33,585 bases of DNA from Planctomycetia bacterium (GCA_005772955.1 SXID01000036.1:1-33585); one strand, 5' to 3'; shown: positions 8,395 to 16,998, counted from the stretch's first letter. Made by a program: numbers and translations. The notes: generated by a model not told the origin, from the letters alone.

Positions 8395-9903
8395 ATGGCC
8401 ACCATTCCAAACGTTTCGGGCCAGTTGTTCGTCGGTGGCGAGTGGCTCGCGGCTCGCGACGACTTCGCGGACCTGAACCCCGCGAACCTCAGCGAAGTGG
8501 TCGGCACGTTCCCGAATGCGACTCCCGCCGAAGTCAATTCTGCCGTCGATGCTGCGCGCGATGCGTTCCCGGCGTGGCGCCGAACGTCGCGCATTTTGCG
8601 CGCCGAGTGCTTCGACCGGTTGGCGCAACTCATCAAGCGCGACACGGACGCGCTCGCGGTGCTGATGGCCCGCGAATGCGGCAAGAACGTCACCGAATGC
8701 CGCGCCGAAGTGGTCGAAGGCTTGCACATGGTGCAGTGGGTCTTCGGCAGCGGGCGCGCCGGCGTGTACGGTGAAGTAATCGCCAGCGAGATCGCGGAGA
8801 AGGACGCGTTCACGCGGCGCAAGCCGTGGGGCGTGGTCGCGGTGGTGACGCCGTGGAACTTCCCGTTCGCGGTGCCGCTCTGGATGCTCGGGCCGTCGTT
8901 GCTCGAAGGCAACACGTGCGTCTTCAAACCGAGCGAGGAAACGCCCGCGATTGCGCAGCGGTTAGTGGCGTTGTTCGCGGAAGCCGGCTTCCCCGCCGGG
9001 ACCGTGAACCTCGTGCAAGGTAGCGGTCCGGTTGGTGAGGCACTCGTGAAGAACCCCGGCGTGAACGTGGTGTGCTTCACCGGAAGTTACGCGGTGGGGA
9101 AGCGCATTCAGGAAATCTCCGCGAGCATGCCGGACCGCATCGTCGCGGCCGAAATGGGCGGCAAGAACGCGGTGATCGTGTGCGATGACGCGCGTTTCGA
9201 TTTGGCCGTGAACGCGGGCATTCTCTCGGCGTTCAAAACGACCGGTCAGCGGTGCGTCTCCGCGAGCCGCATCATCGTTCACGAATCGCTGATGGATAAG
9301 TACGCGAAGGCGTTCGTCAACACCGCGAAGCAGTTGAAGTTCGGCGACCCGCTCGACGCGAAGAACTTCGCGGGTCCGCTCGTGAACCGCAAGGGCGTCG
9401 AGAAGGTCTTGAGCTACAACGCGCTCGCGCGTTCGGAAGGAGTCGAAATTCTGCTCGCCCCGAACGGCCCGCCCGACGCGAAGGGCTGCTTCCTGGCGCC
9501 GTTCGTGTACCGCACGGAAGCGAAAGCCGATCTCCGCGTCACACACGAGGAGGTATTCGGCCCGCACGTCGCGCTGATTCCGTTCAAGACCGATGAAGAC
9601 GCGGCCCGCATTTACAACGACACCGAATACGGCCTCTCGATGGCGGTGATAACCGAGAGTTACCGCAAGATGAAGTTCTTCCGCGACGAGTGCGATTACG
9701 GTATGGGCTACGTGAACCTGCCGTCGATCGGTGCGGAAGTTCACCTGCCGTTCGGCGGCGTGAAGAAGAGCGGCAACGGCCATCCGTCCGCCGCGGCGCT
9801 GGTGGAAGCGGTCACGCACAAGACCGCGTGGACCGTGAACCACGGCACCGACATCAAGATGGCGCAGGGACTAACGACCGCGATTGACGGAGGCCCGGCG
9901 TAG
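8395..9903 (+). CDS. NAD(P)-dependent aldehyde dehydrogenase
   Basis: 502 aa, the standard ALDH length. It oxidises an aldehyde to the carboxylate. Motifs in order: PWGVVAVVTPWNFPFAVP (cofactor site), KPSEETP, FTGSYAVGKRI, AAEMGGKN with the general base Glu253, TTGQRCVSASR with the catalytic Cys287, EEVFGPHVALIPF, and LPFGGVKKSGNGHPSAAALV. The Glu-Cys distance of 34 is the family norm. The substrate cannot be read with certainty. The SGNGHP segment and the aminotransferase directly downstream suggest a semialdehyde such as succinate or aminoadipate semialdehyde. The ATG at 8395 has GGGAGG 6 nt upstream and is preferred over the GTG at 8368. It is divergent from the LarA-like gene, with 176 bp between the starts. 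Confidence 0.9.
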   Translation: MATIPNVSGQLFVGGEWLAARDDFADLNPANLSEVVGTFPNATPAEVNSAVDAARDAFPAWRRTSRILRAECFDRLAQLIKRDTDALAVLMARECGKNVTECRAEVVEGLHMVQWVFGSGRAGVYGEVIASEIAEKDAFTRRKPWGVVAVVTPWNFPFAVPLWMLGPSLLEGNTCVFKPSEETPAIAQRLVALFAEAGFPAGTVNLVQGSGPVGEALVKNPGVNVVCFTGSYAVGKRIQEISASMPDRIVAAEMGGKNAVIVCDDARFDLAVNAGILSAFKTTGQRCVSASRIIVHESLMDKYAKAFVNTAKQLKFGDPLDAKNFAGPLVNRKGVEKVLSYNALARSEGVEILLAPNGPPDAKGCFLAPFVYRTEAKADLRVTHEEVFGPHVALIPFKTDEDAARIYNDTEYGLSMAVITESYRKMKFFRDECDYGMGYVNLPSIGAEVHLPFGGVKKSGNGHPSAAALVEAVTHKTAWTVNHGTDIKMAQGLTTAIDGGPA

Positions 9904-9919
9904 GGCGAACGGCTCGGAG

Positions 9920-11200
9920 ATGCTCGCGCGCGACAAGCTCTATGTATCGCCGTCGTACACGCCCATGTACCCGCTCTTTGTGGAACGCGGCAGCGGGGCC
10001 GTCATTCAGGACGTGGACGGCAACCTGTTCCTCGACTTCACCGCCGGCATCGCGGTCACGAACACCGGGCACTGCCACCCGGAAGTCGTCGCGGCAATCC
10101 AAGATCAGGCCGCGAAACTGCTCCACATGAGCGGCACCGACTTCTACTACCGCCCGCAGATCGACCTCGCGGAGAAACTCGCCAAGATCGCGCCGGGGCC
10201 AAGCCCCAAGAAGGTGTTCTTCGCGAACAGCGGCGCGGAATCGCTCGAAGGCGCGCTGAAGCTCGCCCGCTTCCACACGGAGCGCAACCGCGTCGTCGCG
10301 TTCTTCGGCGCGTTCCACGGGCGCACCTACGGCGCGATGTCGCTCAGCGGCTCGAAACTCGTGCATCGTCGCGGGTTCTCGCCGCTCGTGCCGGACATTC
10401 ACCACGTGAACTTCCCTCGCGCGGTCGGAACCGAAGACCGCGGGGAGAAACTCGTCGCGGAGATCGAAGACACCATCTTCAAACGGACCTGCCCGCCGGA
10501 AGAAGTGGCCGCGATCTTCGTCGAACCGATTCAGGGCGAAGGCGGCTACCACCCGATCGCACAAGGGTGTCTGCCCGCCCTTCGCGCGCTGTGCGATAAG
10601 TACGGCATTCTGCTCGTCGTCGATGAAGTGCAATCGGGCATGGGCCGCACCGGGAAGATGTTCGCGGTGGAACACTACGGCGTCGAACCCGACATCATCT
10701 GTAGCGCGAAAGGCATCGCCAGTGGCATGCCGCTCGGCGCGATCATCGCGAAGGCGAACGTGATGGACTGGCCGCCCGGAAGCCACGCGAGCACCTTTGG
10801 CGGCAACCCCGTGAGCTGCCGCGCCGCGCTCGCTTCCATCGACTTGCTCGAACGCGAATACATGGCGAACGCGACTGCTCGCGGTGAGCAACTGCGGGCG
10901 GGCCTGCGCGAACTCGCGAAGAAGCACAGTGGGCTAACCGGCGTTCGCGGACTGGGCCTCATGACCGCCGCGGATTTGCCTTCGGGCGCGACCCGCGAGA
11001 AAGTGATTCAGACCGCGTTCCAGCGCGGGTTGCTCCTGCTCGGCTGCGGCGACACGGCCCTCCGCTTCTGCCCTCCGCTGTGCATCTCCGCGTCGCAGGT
11101 GGACACCGCGCTCGGCATCCTCGACGGGGTGCTTGGCGCGGTCGAACCCGCGAAGGCGCCCGCCGCGCCGGCCACCGGCGGCACGCTCCCGGTGGTGTGA
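9920..11200 (+). CDS. Class-III PLP aminotransferase (GABA/acetylornithine type)
   Basis: About 426 aa. It transfers an amino group, usually from an omega-amino acid to 2-oxoglutarate or pyruvate. Motifs: GHCHPEVVAAI, FANSGAESLEGALKLAR (PLP phosphate site), AFHGRTYGAMSLSG, FVEPIQGEGGY, VVDEVQSGMGRTGK with the PLP-binding Asp235, SAKGIASGMPLGA with the Schiff-base Lys264, and STFGGNPVSCRAA. It most resembles the GabT branch. With the upstream aldehyde dehydrogenase it would convert an omega-amino acid to a dicarboxylate in two steps (inference). The start is uncertain: the ATG at 9920 has GGAG too close to be ideal, while a TTG at 9884 would overlap the ALDH by 20 bp. The pair is almost certainly one operon. 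A large palindrome lies 17 bp after the stop. Confidence 0.87.
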   Translation: MLARDKLYVSPSYTPMYPLFVERGSGAVIQDVDGNLFLDFTAGIAVTNTGHCHPEVVAAIQDQAAKLLHMSGTDFYYRPQIDLAEKLAKIAPGPSPKKVFFANSGAESLEGALKLARFHTERNRVVAFFGAFHGRTYGAMSLSGSKLVHRRGFSPLVPDIHHVNFPRAVGTEDRGEKLVAEIEDTIFKRTCPPEEVAAIFVEPIQGEGGYHPIAQGCLPALRALCDKYGILLVVDEVQSGMGRTGKMFAVEHYGVEPDIICSAKGIASGMPLGAIIAKANVMDWPPGSHASTFGGNPVSCRAALASIDLLEREYMANATARGEQLRAGLRELAKKHSGLTGVRGLGLMTAADLPSGATREKVIQTAFQRGLLLLGCGDTALRFCPPLCISASQVDTALGILDGVLGAVEPAKAPAAPATGGTLPVV

Positions 11201-11217
11201 TTCCGCGTTCAACCACG

Positions 11218-11291
11218 AATCAACCCGGCCTGCTGACGCAGGCGGTTCGACCAGCCCTGTCGACCGCCTGCGTCAGCAGGCCGGGTTGATT
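11218..11291. repeat. REP-like palindrome, copy 1
   Basis: The left arm is 11218-11250 and the right arm 11260-11291, with a 9-nt loop. The outer 28 bp of each arm pair perfectly, from AATCAACCCGG to GACGCAGGCGG. The loop side differs by one T. It lies just after the aminotransferase stop and is followed by TTTT, so it could also act as a terminator. The inner core CTGACGCAGGCGGTTCGA recurs with one base change at 24843-24927. Confidence 0.85.
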
Positions 11292-11383
11292 TTCGGGGTG
11301 CCCTATTCACAACCGGCAACCTCTGGTATCTCGCGGCGCGAGAGGACACAATGGTGGAATAGCCGACTCGCGCGGGAGGAGCC

Positions 11384-12643
11384 ATGCACCGACCCGGCCT
11401 TGTATTCGCGTGTTTGTTCGTCACCGCCGGCTGGTCGCAGGCCGCGTCGCCGAACCCGGATGATCTCGCGATTTCGCCTGATATTCAGGTGAAATCCCGC
11501 GCGCTGGTGCGCCAACTCGGGAGCGAAGATTTCGCCGAACGCGAAGACGCAGAAAAGCAACTCGCTCAGTTGGGTCGGCTCGCACGCCCGGCACTCAACG
11601 CGGGCGCGGCCTCCAGCCCCGACCCGGAAATCCGCTTCCGGTGTAATCAGTTGATCTCGCGCGCCACGGACCTCGACCGGAAAGCACGCCTCGACACCTT
11701 CCTCGCCGACACGAAGGGCGAATACGAACACGACCTGCCCGCGTGGAACCAATTCCGCGCAACGGTCGGCACGCAGTGGGCGTTCTTCGGGTACGCGGTA
11801 GTGTCCGATCGGGCGCTCGAAGTTGCTGCACGCCGCGTGTTCACTGAACTGGTTTCCAGCCACGCCAATCGCCGATTGATGCTCGCAGTCGACGGTTCAC
11901 GAGTCGAACTCAGCGACCTCGTCGTGTGGCGGCGCCAGGAACTGTACACCCTGCGGTACGCGAACGAAGACGGCGGGGAAGCGCGCGACCCGTCGCTCGA
12001 AGACGTGACCACGCTGCTGTTCGCCGAGAGCCTCGTCGGGTCGAGCTACATTTCGGGGCGCCGGACGTCCATTTCCTCGCTGATGAGCGGGTCGGGCTTT
12101 ACCACCGTGGCCCGCGCGACGGACGAGAAGGGCAAGGTCTACCGCGGGGTCGCGATCGCGTGGCTCAACTCACGCAACGAAGCGCGCGAAATGTACCAGG
12201 CACTGAGTATCGCGACGAGTCTCGATCTCCCCGAGCAAGCGTGTGGTCTGGCGGCCCGGATGCTCACCACGCCCGCGATCTCCCCGGTTTGGCGCACGCG
12301 AGGTGTCAGTTACCTCGCCGCCAACGGCGCCAAGAAGCACATTCCGCTCCTGGATTATGCGATGACCGACGCATTCCCGGTGTACAGCATCCCGCGACCG
12401 GTGTTGAACGAGGGCGACCCGGAAACAGCCTATACCATTCAGGTGCGCGATCTCGCACTGTCCGTCGCGATCTTGCTCGCCGAGCAAAAGCTCGAAGACT
12501 ACGGCTTCACGGACCGCTACGGCGGCAGTTCCGTGAGCAGGCAGTCGTACTCGTACACGCGGCACTACTTCCCGGACGACGCGACCCGCAAGGCCGCGTT
12601 CGCGAAGTGGGAGAAGTGGCGCAAGGCGAACCCGCTTGAGTAA
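11384..12643 (+). CDS. Secreted protein of unknown function
   Basis: 419 aa. It begins MHRPGLVFACLFVTAGWSQA, a signal peptide probably cleaved near WSQAAS. The next segment, RQLGSEDFAEREDAEKQLAQ, looks like the HEAT-like opening often found in planctomycete secreted proteins (here also RPALNAGAASSPDPEIRFRC). The rest includes helical segments such as ALSIATSLDLPEQACGLAAR and a Tyr/Ser-rich stretch SRQSYSYTRHYFPDDATRK near the C-terminus. I see no catalytic motif. The ATG at 11384 has GGGAGGAG a few bases upstream. It lies between the palindrome and rmlB, and no functional link to either side is evident. Confidence 0.75.
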   Translation: MHRPGLVFACLFVTAGWSQAASPNPDDLAISPDIQVKSRALVRQLGSEDFAEREDAEKQLAQLGRLARPALNAGAASSPDPEIRFRCNQLISRATDLDRKARLDTFLADTKGEYEHDLPAWNQFRATVGTQWAFFGYAVVSDRALEVAARRVFTELVSSHANRRLMLAVDGSRVELSDLVVWRRQELYTLRYANEDGGEARDPSLEDVTTLLFAESLVGSSYISGRRTSISSLMSGSGFTTVARATDEKGKVYRGVAIAWLNSRNEAREMYQALSIATSLDLPEQACGLAARMLTTPAISPVWRTRGVSYLAANGAKKHIPLLDYAMTDAFPVYSIPRPVLNEGDPETAYTIQVRDLALSVAILLAEQKLEDYGFTDRYGGSSVSRQSYSYTRHYFPDDATRKAAFAKWEKWRKANPLE

Positions 12644-12687
12644 CTCGCGTCCCGGTTTGACCCCGGACCGCTCGCGACTTACAACCA

Positions 12688-12712
12688 CTTCGGGCGCACG
12701 TGCCGCCCGAAG
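12688..12712 (+). promoter_or_regulatory. Hairpin just upstream of the rmlB ribosome site
   Basis: CTTCGGGC (12688-12695) pairs perfectly with GCCCGAAG (12705-12712) around a 9-nt loop. The Shine-Dalgarno G-run begins at the base of the 3' arm, 4 nt before AAAC-ATG. It could modulate rmlB translation. It is short, so chance is possible. Confidence 0.35.
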
Positions 12713-12720
12713 GGGGAAAC

Positions 12721-13698
12721 ATGGCGACCGTTCTTGTGACCGGCGGGGCGGGTTTCATCGGGTCGAATTTCGTCCGGCACCTGCTCGCCACCGACCCGGC
12801 CACTTCGGTCGTCAACCTCGACTCGCTCACCTACGCAGGCAACCCCGCGAACCTCGCCGATCTTTCCACACACACGCGATACACCTTCATCAAGGGCGAT
12901 GTAACTTCGCGTGACGACGTGCGAGCCGCGATGCAGCGCGGCGTGACCGACATCATTCACTTCGCGGCGGAGAGTCACGTCGATCGCAGCATCCAGGACA
13001 GCGGGCCGTTCGTGCGCACGAACGTACTCGGCACACAAGTGTTGCTCGACGCGGCCCGCGAGTTCGGCGCGAAGAAGTACGTACAGGTAAGCACGGACGA
13101 GGTGTATGGCAGCCTCGGCGCGACGGGTTACTTCACGGAGGAAACGCCGCTGCACCCGAACAGCCCGTACTCCGCGAGTAAGGCCGCCGCGGACCTGCTC
13201 GTGCAGGCGTATCACCACACGTTCGGGCTGAACGCGGTCATCACGCGGTGCTCGAACAACTACGGCCCGTATCAGTTCCCCGAAAAACTGATTCCGCTGT
13301 TCGTGACGCGATTGCTAAACAACGAGCAGGTGCCGGTGTATGGCGACGGTCTGCAGGTGCGCGACTGGATTCACGTGCTCGACCACTGCCGCGGGGTCGA
13401 ATCTACGTGGCGCACGGGAAAGCCCGGCGAAGTGTACAACTTCGGCGGGCGGTGCGAGATGACGAACCTCGCTCTCACGAAGCTGTTGCTGAAACTCTTG
13501 GGCAAGCCGGAAACGCTCATCAAGTACGTCGAGGACCGGCTCGGGCACGACCGCCGGTACGCGATCGACTGCACAAAGGCCGAACGCGAACTTGGCTGGA
13601 CGCCGCAAGTGACCTTCGACGCGGGGCTAGCGGAAACGATCGCATGGTATCAGGCGAACACCGCGTGGGTCGACGCGATCAAGAATCGGAAAGTCTGA
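12721..13698 (+). CDS. rmlB: dTDP-glucose 4,6-dehydratase
   Basis: 325 aa, normal for RmlB (about 330-360). It converts dTDP-glucose to dTDP-4-keto-6-deoxyglucose with bound NAD, the second step toward dTDP-rhamnose and other deoxysugars. The N-terminus VLVTGGAGFIGSNFVRHLL is the Rossmann NAD site. HFAAESHVDRSI, VSTDEVYG (catalytic Thr-Asp-Glu region), SPYSASKAAADLL (YxxxK) and RCSNNYGPYQFPEKLIPLF follow in the family order. The ATG at 12721 is preceded by GGGGG and AAAC; an upstream GTG at 12700 would put that site inside the gene. The next gene, an rmlA-like nucleotidyltransferase, starts 9 bp after the stop. rmlC and rmlD are not in the window. Confidence 0.95.
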   Translation: MATVLVTGGAGFIGSNFVRHLLATDPATSVVNLDSLTYAGNPANLADLSTHTRYTFIKGDVTSRDDVRAAMQRGVTDIIHFAAESHVDRSIQDSGPFVRTNVLGTQVLLDAAREFGAKKYVQVSTDEVYGSLGATGYFTEETPLHPNSPYSASKAAADLLVQAYHHTFGLNAVITRCSNNYGPYQFPEKLIPLFVTRLLNNEQVPVYGDGLQVRDWIHVLDHCRGVESTWRTGKPGEVYNFGGRCEMTNLALTKLLLKLLGKPETLIKYVEDRLGHDRRYAIDCTKAERELGWTPQVTFDAGLAETIAWYQANTAWVDAIKNRKV

Positions 13699-13707
13699 GG
13701 AGTTACC

Positions 13708-14436
13708 ATGTCCATTCGCGGCGTGATTCTGGCGGGCGGCAAGGGCACCCGCATGGGTGAACTGACACGCGTAACGAACAAGCACCTGCTGCCGGTCGGC
13801 CCGTGGCCGATGGTCTACCACCCGCTGAAGAAACTCACCGGGGCCGGGCTACAAGAGGTGTTACTTGTGTCCGGTACGGAACACATGGGCGACTTCGTCG
13901 AACTGCTCGGCTCCGGACGCGACCACAACTGCCGGCTCACGTACCGCGTACAGGACGAAGCCGGTGGCATCGCGCAAGCGCTCGGACTGGCGGAACACTT
14001 CTGCATGGGCAGTCGGTCACTGGTGCTGCTCGGCGACAACATCTTCCGCGACCCGCTCGTGCCGCTTCTGGAGAAAGCGAACTCGCGCCCGGACTGGGCG
14101 TGGATCGGCTTGAAACAAGTGCCCGACCCCGGCCGCTACGGGGTCGCGGAGTTGCAGGGCGAGAAGGTGGTGGGCATCGAGGAGAAGCCGGAGAAGCCGA
14201 AGAGCGATCTCGCGGTGGTGGGCATCTATATCTACCCACCGGACGTGTTCGGGCTGATCAAGACGCTCAAGCCCAGCGGTCGCGGGGAGCTGGAAATCAC
14301 GGACGTGAACAACCACTACATCAAGCAGGCCCGAATGGGATGCTTCAACCTCGACGGCTACTGGACCGACGCGGGCACGCTCGACAGCCTCGACTACGCG
14401 AATGAACTGGTCCGCAAGGAGCCGCCGCGGTTCTGA
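13708..14436 (+). CDS. rmlA: Glucose-1-phosphate thymidylyltransferase (short RmlA type)
   Basis: 242 aa. It makes dTDP-glucose from dTTP and glucose-1-phosphate, supplying RmlB. The N-terminus GVILAGGKGTRMGELTRVTN with KHLLPVG is the nucleotidyltransferase signature. LVLLGDNIFRD, PGRYGVAEL, GIEEKPEKPKSDLAVVGIYI, GELEITDVNNHYI and GYWTDAGTLDSL match RmlA. It is about 50 residues shorter than the E. coli enzyme (about 290 aa) and lacks the C-terminal extension, as in the short RmlA subgroup. The start overlaps a strong site: TGAGGAG includes the rmlB stop, 5 nt before the ATG. Translation is probably coupled to rmlB. Confidence 0.9.
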   Translation: MSIRGVILAGGKGTRMGELTRVTNKHLLPVGPWPMVYHPLKKLTGAGLQEVLLVSGTEHMGDFVELLGSGRDHNCRLTYRVQDEAGGIAQALGLAEHFCMGSRSLVLLGDNIFRDPLVPLLEKANSRPDWAWIGLKQVPDPGRYGVAELQGEKVVGIEEKPEKPKSDLAVVGIYIYPPDVFGLIKTLKPSGRGELEITDVNNHYIKQARMGCFNLDGYWTDAGTLDSLDYANELVRKEPPRF

Positions 14437-14450
14437 CCGCCAGGAACAGA

Positions 14451-14558
14451 GGAAAGGCCGGATGGCAACAAAGGAGCACAAAGAGCACAAGAACAGAGTT
14501 GAGATTACTCCTCTGTCTTCGTCTTCCTTGTGCTTCTATGTGGCCATCTTGCCTTTCC
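14451..14558. repeat. Imperfect inverted repeat leading into the beta-propeller gene
   Basis: The left arm 14451-14491 (GGAAAGGC..GATGGC..AGCACAAAGAGCACAAG) pairs imperfectly with the right arm 14527-14558 (CTTGTGCTTC..GGCCATC..GCCTTTCC). ACAGAG and CTCTGT continue the pairing toward the loop. It belongs to the AGCACAAAGAGCACAAG-type short-period repeats and resembles the perfect repeat at 26978-27126. It occupies most of the 133 bp between rmlA and the beta-propeller gene and replaces a Shine-Dalgarno. Confidence 0.7.
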
Positions 14559-14569
14559 GAGAAGCCGTG

Positions 14570-15727
14570 ATGCCGCGAATTGTGTTGCTCGTGCTGGTGG
14601 CGCTCGCGCCCACGTTGTCGCGCGCGGCGGACCTCGCGCCCGAGCCGCGTCCCGCTGGAACGCATGCCCGGCTCGGCACGCCCGGCCCACCCAGCGCGCG
14701 CGTTCCTGGCGCGTACCCACGCGCGATTACCAGCGTTTACTTCACTCCAGACGGCAAGCACGTCCTGACCGCCGACAGCAAGCGCCGGGTCGTGAAGTGG
14801 GCGGGGACAGGTGCCAAACTCACTCGGATGGATGACCCGGCGGAAACCGCAACAGACCACTCCGAATCTGCGTTCCGGCCGGATGGTCGTGCGGTCGCTT
14901 TCACGGACTACGTCGGCCTGAAGGGACTCGATCTGACCGGTGGGAAGCGGTCGTTCGCCACCCCGCACACATATTGGACGCGGATCGGCGGGTGGTCGGC
15001 CGATGGGCGCCGACTGCTCGCCGTTCACGGAGAGATCGTAAACGGGAAGTGGGCCGAGACCGTCGGTACGCTAGTAGACACGAGAACCCAGAAGGTACTC
15101 GCGACGGTGCGAGTCGGTCCCGAGTCCGAACTGGCGCTCTTACCCGACGGGGCGACAGTCGTGACCGCCACGCCGAAGGGCGTTCCCCAAACCGGGCGGA
15201 TGGAGTTCGAGTTCGTCGCGACCGATGTGACAACCGGGAAGAAGCTCGCGTCGTATCGCGGCCCTTACGCCTACCAGAGCCGGCTCACGCCCCTGCCCGA
15301 CAACCGCACAGTGGTCGTCACCTACGGGGACCATTCTGGATTGATCTGGGACGCGGTGACCGGCAAGGAAGTGCGCCGGTTCAACGGCGCGCCCGTGGCG
15401 GTTTCCGCCGACGGGAAGTTAATGGTGTTGGGGGTGAACGAACCGCTCCCGATGCCCGGCGACCTCAAACTCGCGTGGGAGTGGTTCGGCGACATTCTCT
15501 CACCGCGACGCGGCAAGGCGTGCGGGCACGGGTTCAAGCGAGATTACCGCACGCGACTATTGGTCGTGGACGTGGCGACCGGGGAAACGCGGTTCGAGGT
15601 GCCAAGCGATCGAGAGGGAGCACCGCCGATGGCGTTCAGCCCGGACGGAAAGACACTCGCGGTCGTCGAACCCGACGACACGACGGTGTTGCTCTGGGAT
15701 CTGACCCGCTTGGCACCGAAGCGATAG
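14570..15727 (+). CDS. Secreted WD40-like beta-propeller protein
   Basis: 385 aa. It begins MPRIVLLVLVALAPTLSRAA, a signal peptide. Repeats of propeller type follow: SVYFTPDGKHVLTADSKRRV, ALLPDGATVVTATPKG, VVTYGDHSGLIWDAVTGKEV and MAFSPDGKTLAVVEPDDTTV-LLWDL near the C-terminus. Such propellers are abundant in planctomycetes and usually mediate binding; no enzyme motif is visible. I chose the ATG at 14570 because it gives the signal peptide. An in-frame ATG at 14462 lies inside the repeat and would add a low-complexity N-terminus (MATKEHKEHKNR). There is no Shine-Dalgarno; the inverted repeat ends 11 nt before the start. It converges with trxB, 24 bp away. Confidence 0.82.
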   Translation: MPRIVLLVLVALAPTLSRAADLAPEPRPAGTHARLGTPGPPSARVPGAYPRAITSVYFTPDGKHVLTADSKRRVVKWAGTGAKLTRMDDPAETATDHSESAFRPDGRAVAFTDYVGLKGLDLTGGKRSFATPHTYWTRIGGWSADGRRLLAVHGEIVNGKWAETVGTLVDTRTQKVLATVRVGPESELALLPDGATVVTATPKGVPQTGRMEFEFVATDVTTGKKLASYRGPYAYQSRLTPLPDNRTVVVTYGDHSGLIWDAVTGKEVRRFNGAPVAVSADGKLMVLGVNEPLPMPGDLKLAWEWFGDILSPRRGKACGHGFKRDYRTRLLVVDVATGETRFEVPSDREGAPPMAFSPDGKTLAVVEPDDTTVLLWDLTRLAPKR

Positions 15728-15751
15728 CGAGCCACGCTATCAACACTCTTC

Positions 15752-16822
15752 TCAAATCAACCCATGATGGCCGAGGTAGCGCTCCGCGTCGAGCGCGGCC
15801 ATGCACCCGGTGCCGGCCGCGCTCACGGCCTGGCGGTAGTAGTCGTCGGCCACGTCGCCAGCCGCGAACACGCCTTCCACGCTCGTGTACGTCCGCGCCA
15901 GCGTCGTCCACTTGAGGTAGCCGCCCGCGTTCAGTTCCAACTGCCCGTCCAAGAAGCTGACGTTGGGCGTGTGGCCAATCGCCAGGAACAGGCCATTGGC
16001 CGGGAGTTCTTCCTTCAGCCCGCTCTTGTTGTTCTTCACGCGAACCGCGGTCACGCCCTTCTTGTCGTCGCCGATGACCTCATCGACTTCCGTGTGCCAC
16101 TTCAACTCGATCTTCGGATTCGACGTGGCCCGCTCTGCCATGATCTTGCTCGCCCGGAGCACGTCGCGGCGGACGAGCAGGTGGACCTTGCTACCAAACT
16201 TGGTCAGGTATCCGGCCTCTTCGACGGCGGTGTCGCCACCACCGACCACGACGATCGGCTGATTGCGGAACCGCGGCAGCGCGCCGTCGCACACGGCGCA
16301 CGCGGACACGCCCTTGTTCTTGTACTTGTCCTCCGAAGGCAACCCGAGGTAGTTCGCCCGCGCGCCGGTCGCGATGATGAGCGCGTGTGCCTGCGCGGTC
16401 TTGCCGTCGTGCAATGTGACCGTGAACGGCTTGCCCTTCAGATCGACCTTCACCACGTCCTTCGACTCGACGCGAGTGCCGAAGTTCTTCGCTTGCTGTC
16501 GCGAGAGCGCGACCAACTCCGGGCCGTTGATGCCGTGCGTCGGTTGCGGTTTGTCCGCGGCGACCCAGTAGGGGAAGTCCGGGTCGTCGGCCTTCAGCGC
16601 GGTTTTGAGGTACTGACGTGTGTCGCCGGCGGGCCATGTGGGGAAGTTCTCCACTTCCGTGGTGAGCGCGAGTTGGCCGAGCGGCATCGTGCCGTTGATG
16701 CGGTTCCGGTCGTCGTTCGGGTTGCCCTCGAACACGAGCGGGTTCAGGTTCGCGCGGGCCGCGTAGATGGCGGCCGTCCACGCGGCCGGACCGGAACCGA
16801 TGATGATCACGTTTTCTGCCAT
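15752..16822 (-). CDS. trxB: Thioredoxin-disulfide reductase
   Basis: 356 aa. This FAD/NADPH enzyme reduces thioredoxin. The FAD site [20 protein letters not shown] is at the N-terminus. The redox-active pair CAVC(DG) is at about 175-178. The NADPH site [20 protein letters not shown] follows, and [20 protein letters not shown] is the C-terminal FAD motif. It is somewhat longer than E. coli TrxB (about 320 aa), mainly because of an insertion around [17 protein letters not shown]. The start is the ATG at 16820-16822 (MAENV). A GTG 39 bp upstream would add [13 protein letters not shown], which is translated repeat sequence. No Shine-Dalgarno is present; the leader is ACGAAAC/ACCAAAC heptamers that run into the ATG. 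It is divergent from argA. Confidence 0.93.
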   Translation of the reverse strand: MAENVIIIGSGPAAWTAAIYAARANLNPLVFEGNPNDDRNRINGTMPLGQLALTTEVENFPTWPAGDTRQYLKTALKADDPDFPYWVAADKPQPTHGINGPELVALSRQQAKNFGTRVESKDVVKVDLKGKPFTVTLHDGKTAQAHALIIATGARANYLGLPSEDKYKNKGVSACAVCDGALPRFRNQPIVVVGGGDTAVEEAGYLTKFGSKVHLLVRRDVLRASKIMAERATSNPKIELKWHTEVDEVIGDDKKGVTAVRVKNNKSGLKEELPANGLFLAIGHTPNVSFLDGQLELNAGGYLKWTTLARTYTSVEGVFAAGDVADDYYRQAVSAAGTGCMAALDAERYLGHHGLI

Positions 16823-16998
16823 TGGTGTTTCGTGTTTCGTGTTTGGTGTTTCGCCGTTCACGACCGCGGTGTCGCCGGGCGGTGCTGTCGTGCTATTCTA
16901 GAGGGACGCGGCGTTGTGTCTGGATCGGTGTTACCCAGGCGAATCATCGGCGACCGTCACAGCGGAATACCAAACACCCAACACGAAACACCAAACAC
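16821..16998. repeat. Inverted heptamer repeats forming the trxB and argA leaders
   Basis: At 16821-16853 (read on the minus strand) the trxB leader is a run of ACGAAAC/ACCAAAC heptamers. At 16968-16998 (plus strand) the argA leader is ACCAAACACCCAACACGAAA and ACACCAAACAC. The two are reverse complements over TGGTGTTTCGTGTT plus neighbouring heptamers, separated by about 114 bp that must hold both promoters. TGCTATTCT at 16891-16899 resembles an extended -10 toward argA, but no convincing -35 goes with it. Confidence 0.8.

Noticed and set aside
9884-9919. TTG start for the aminotransferase overlapping the ALDH stop
   Set aside because: Possible, but it adds an Arg-rich extension (TEARRRANGSE) not expected for the family; kept only as an alternative.
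16891-16899. Extended -10-like TGCTATTCT in the trxB-argA gap
   Set aside because: No acceptable -35 at the right distance, and planctomycete promoter consensus is not certain enough to call it.
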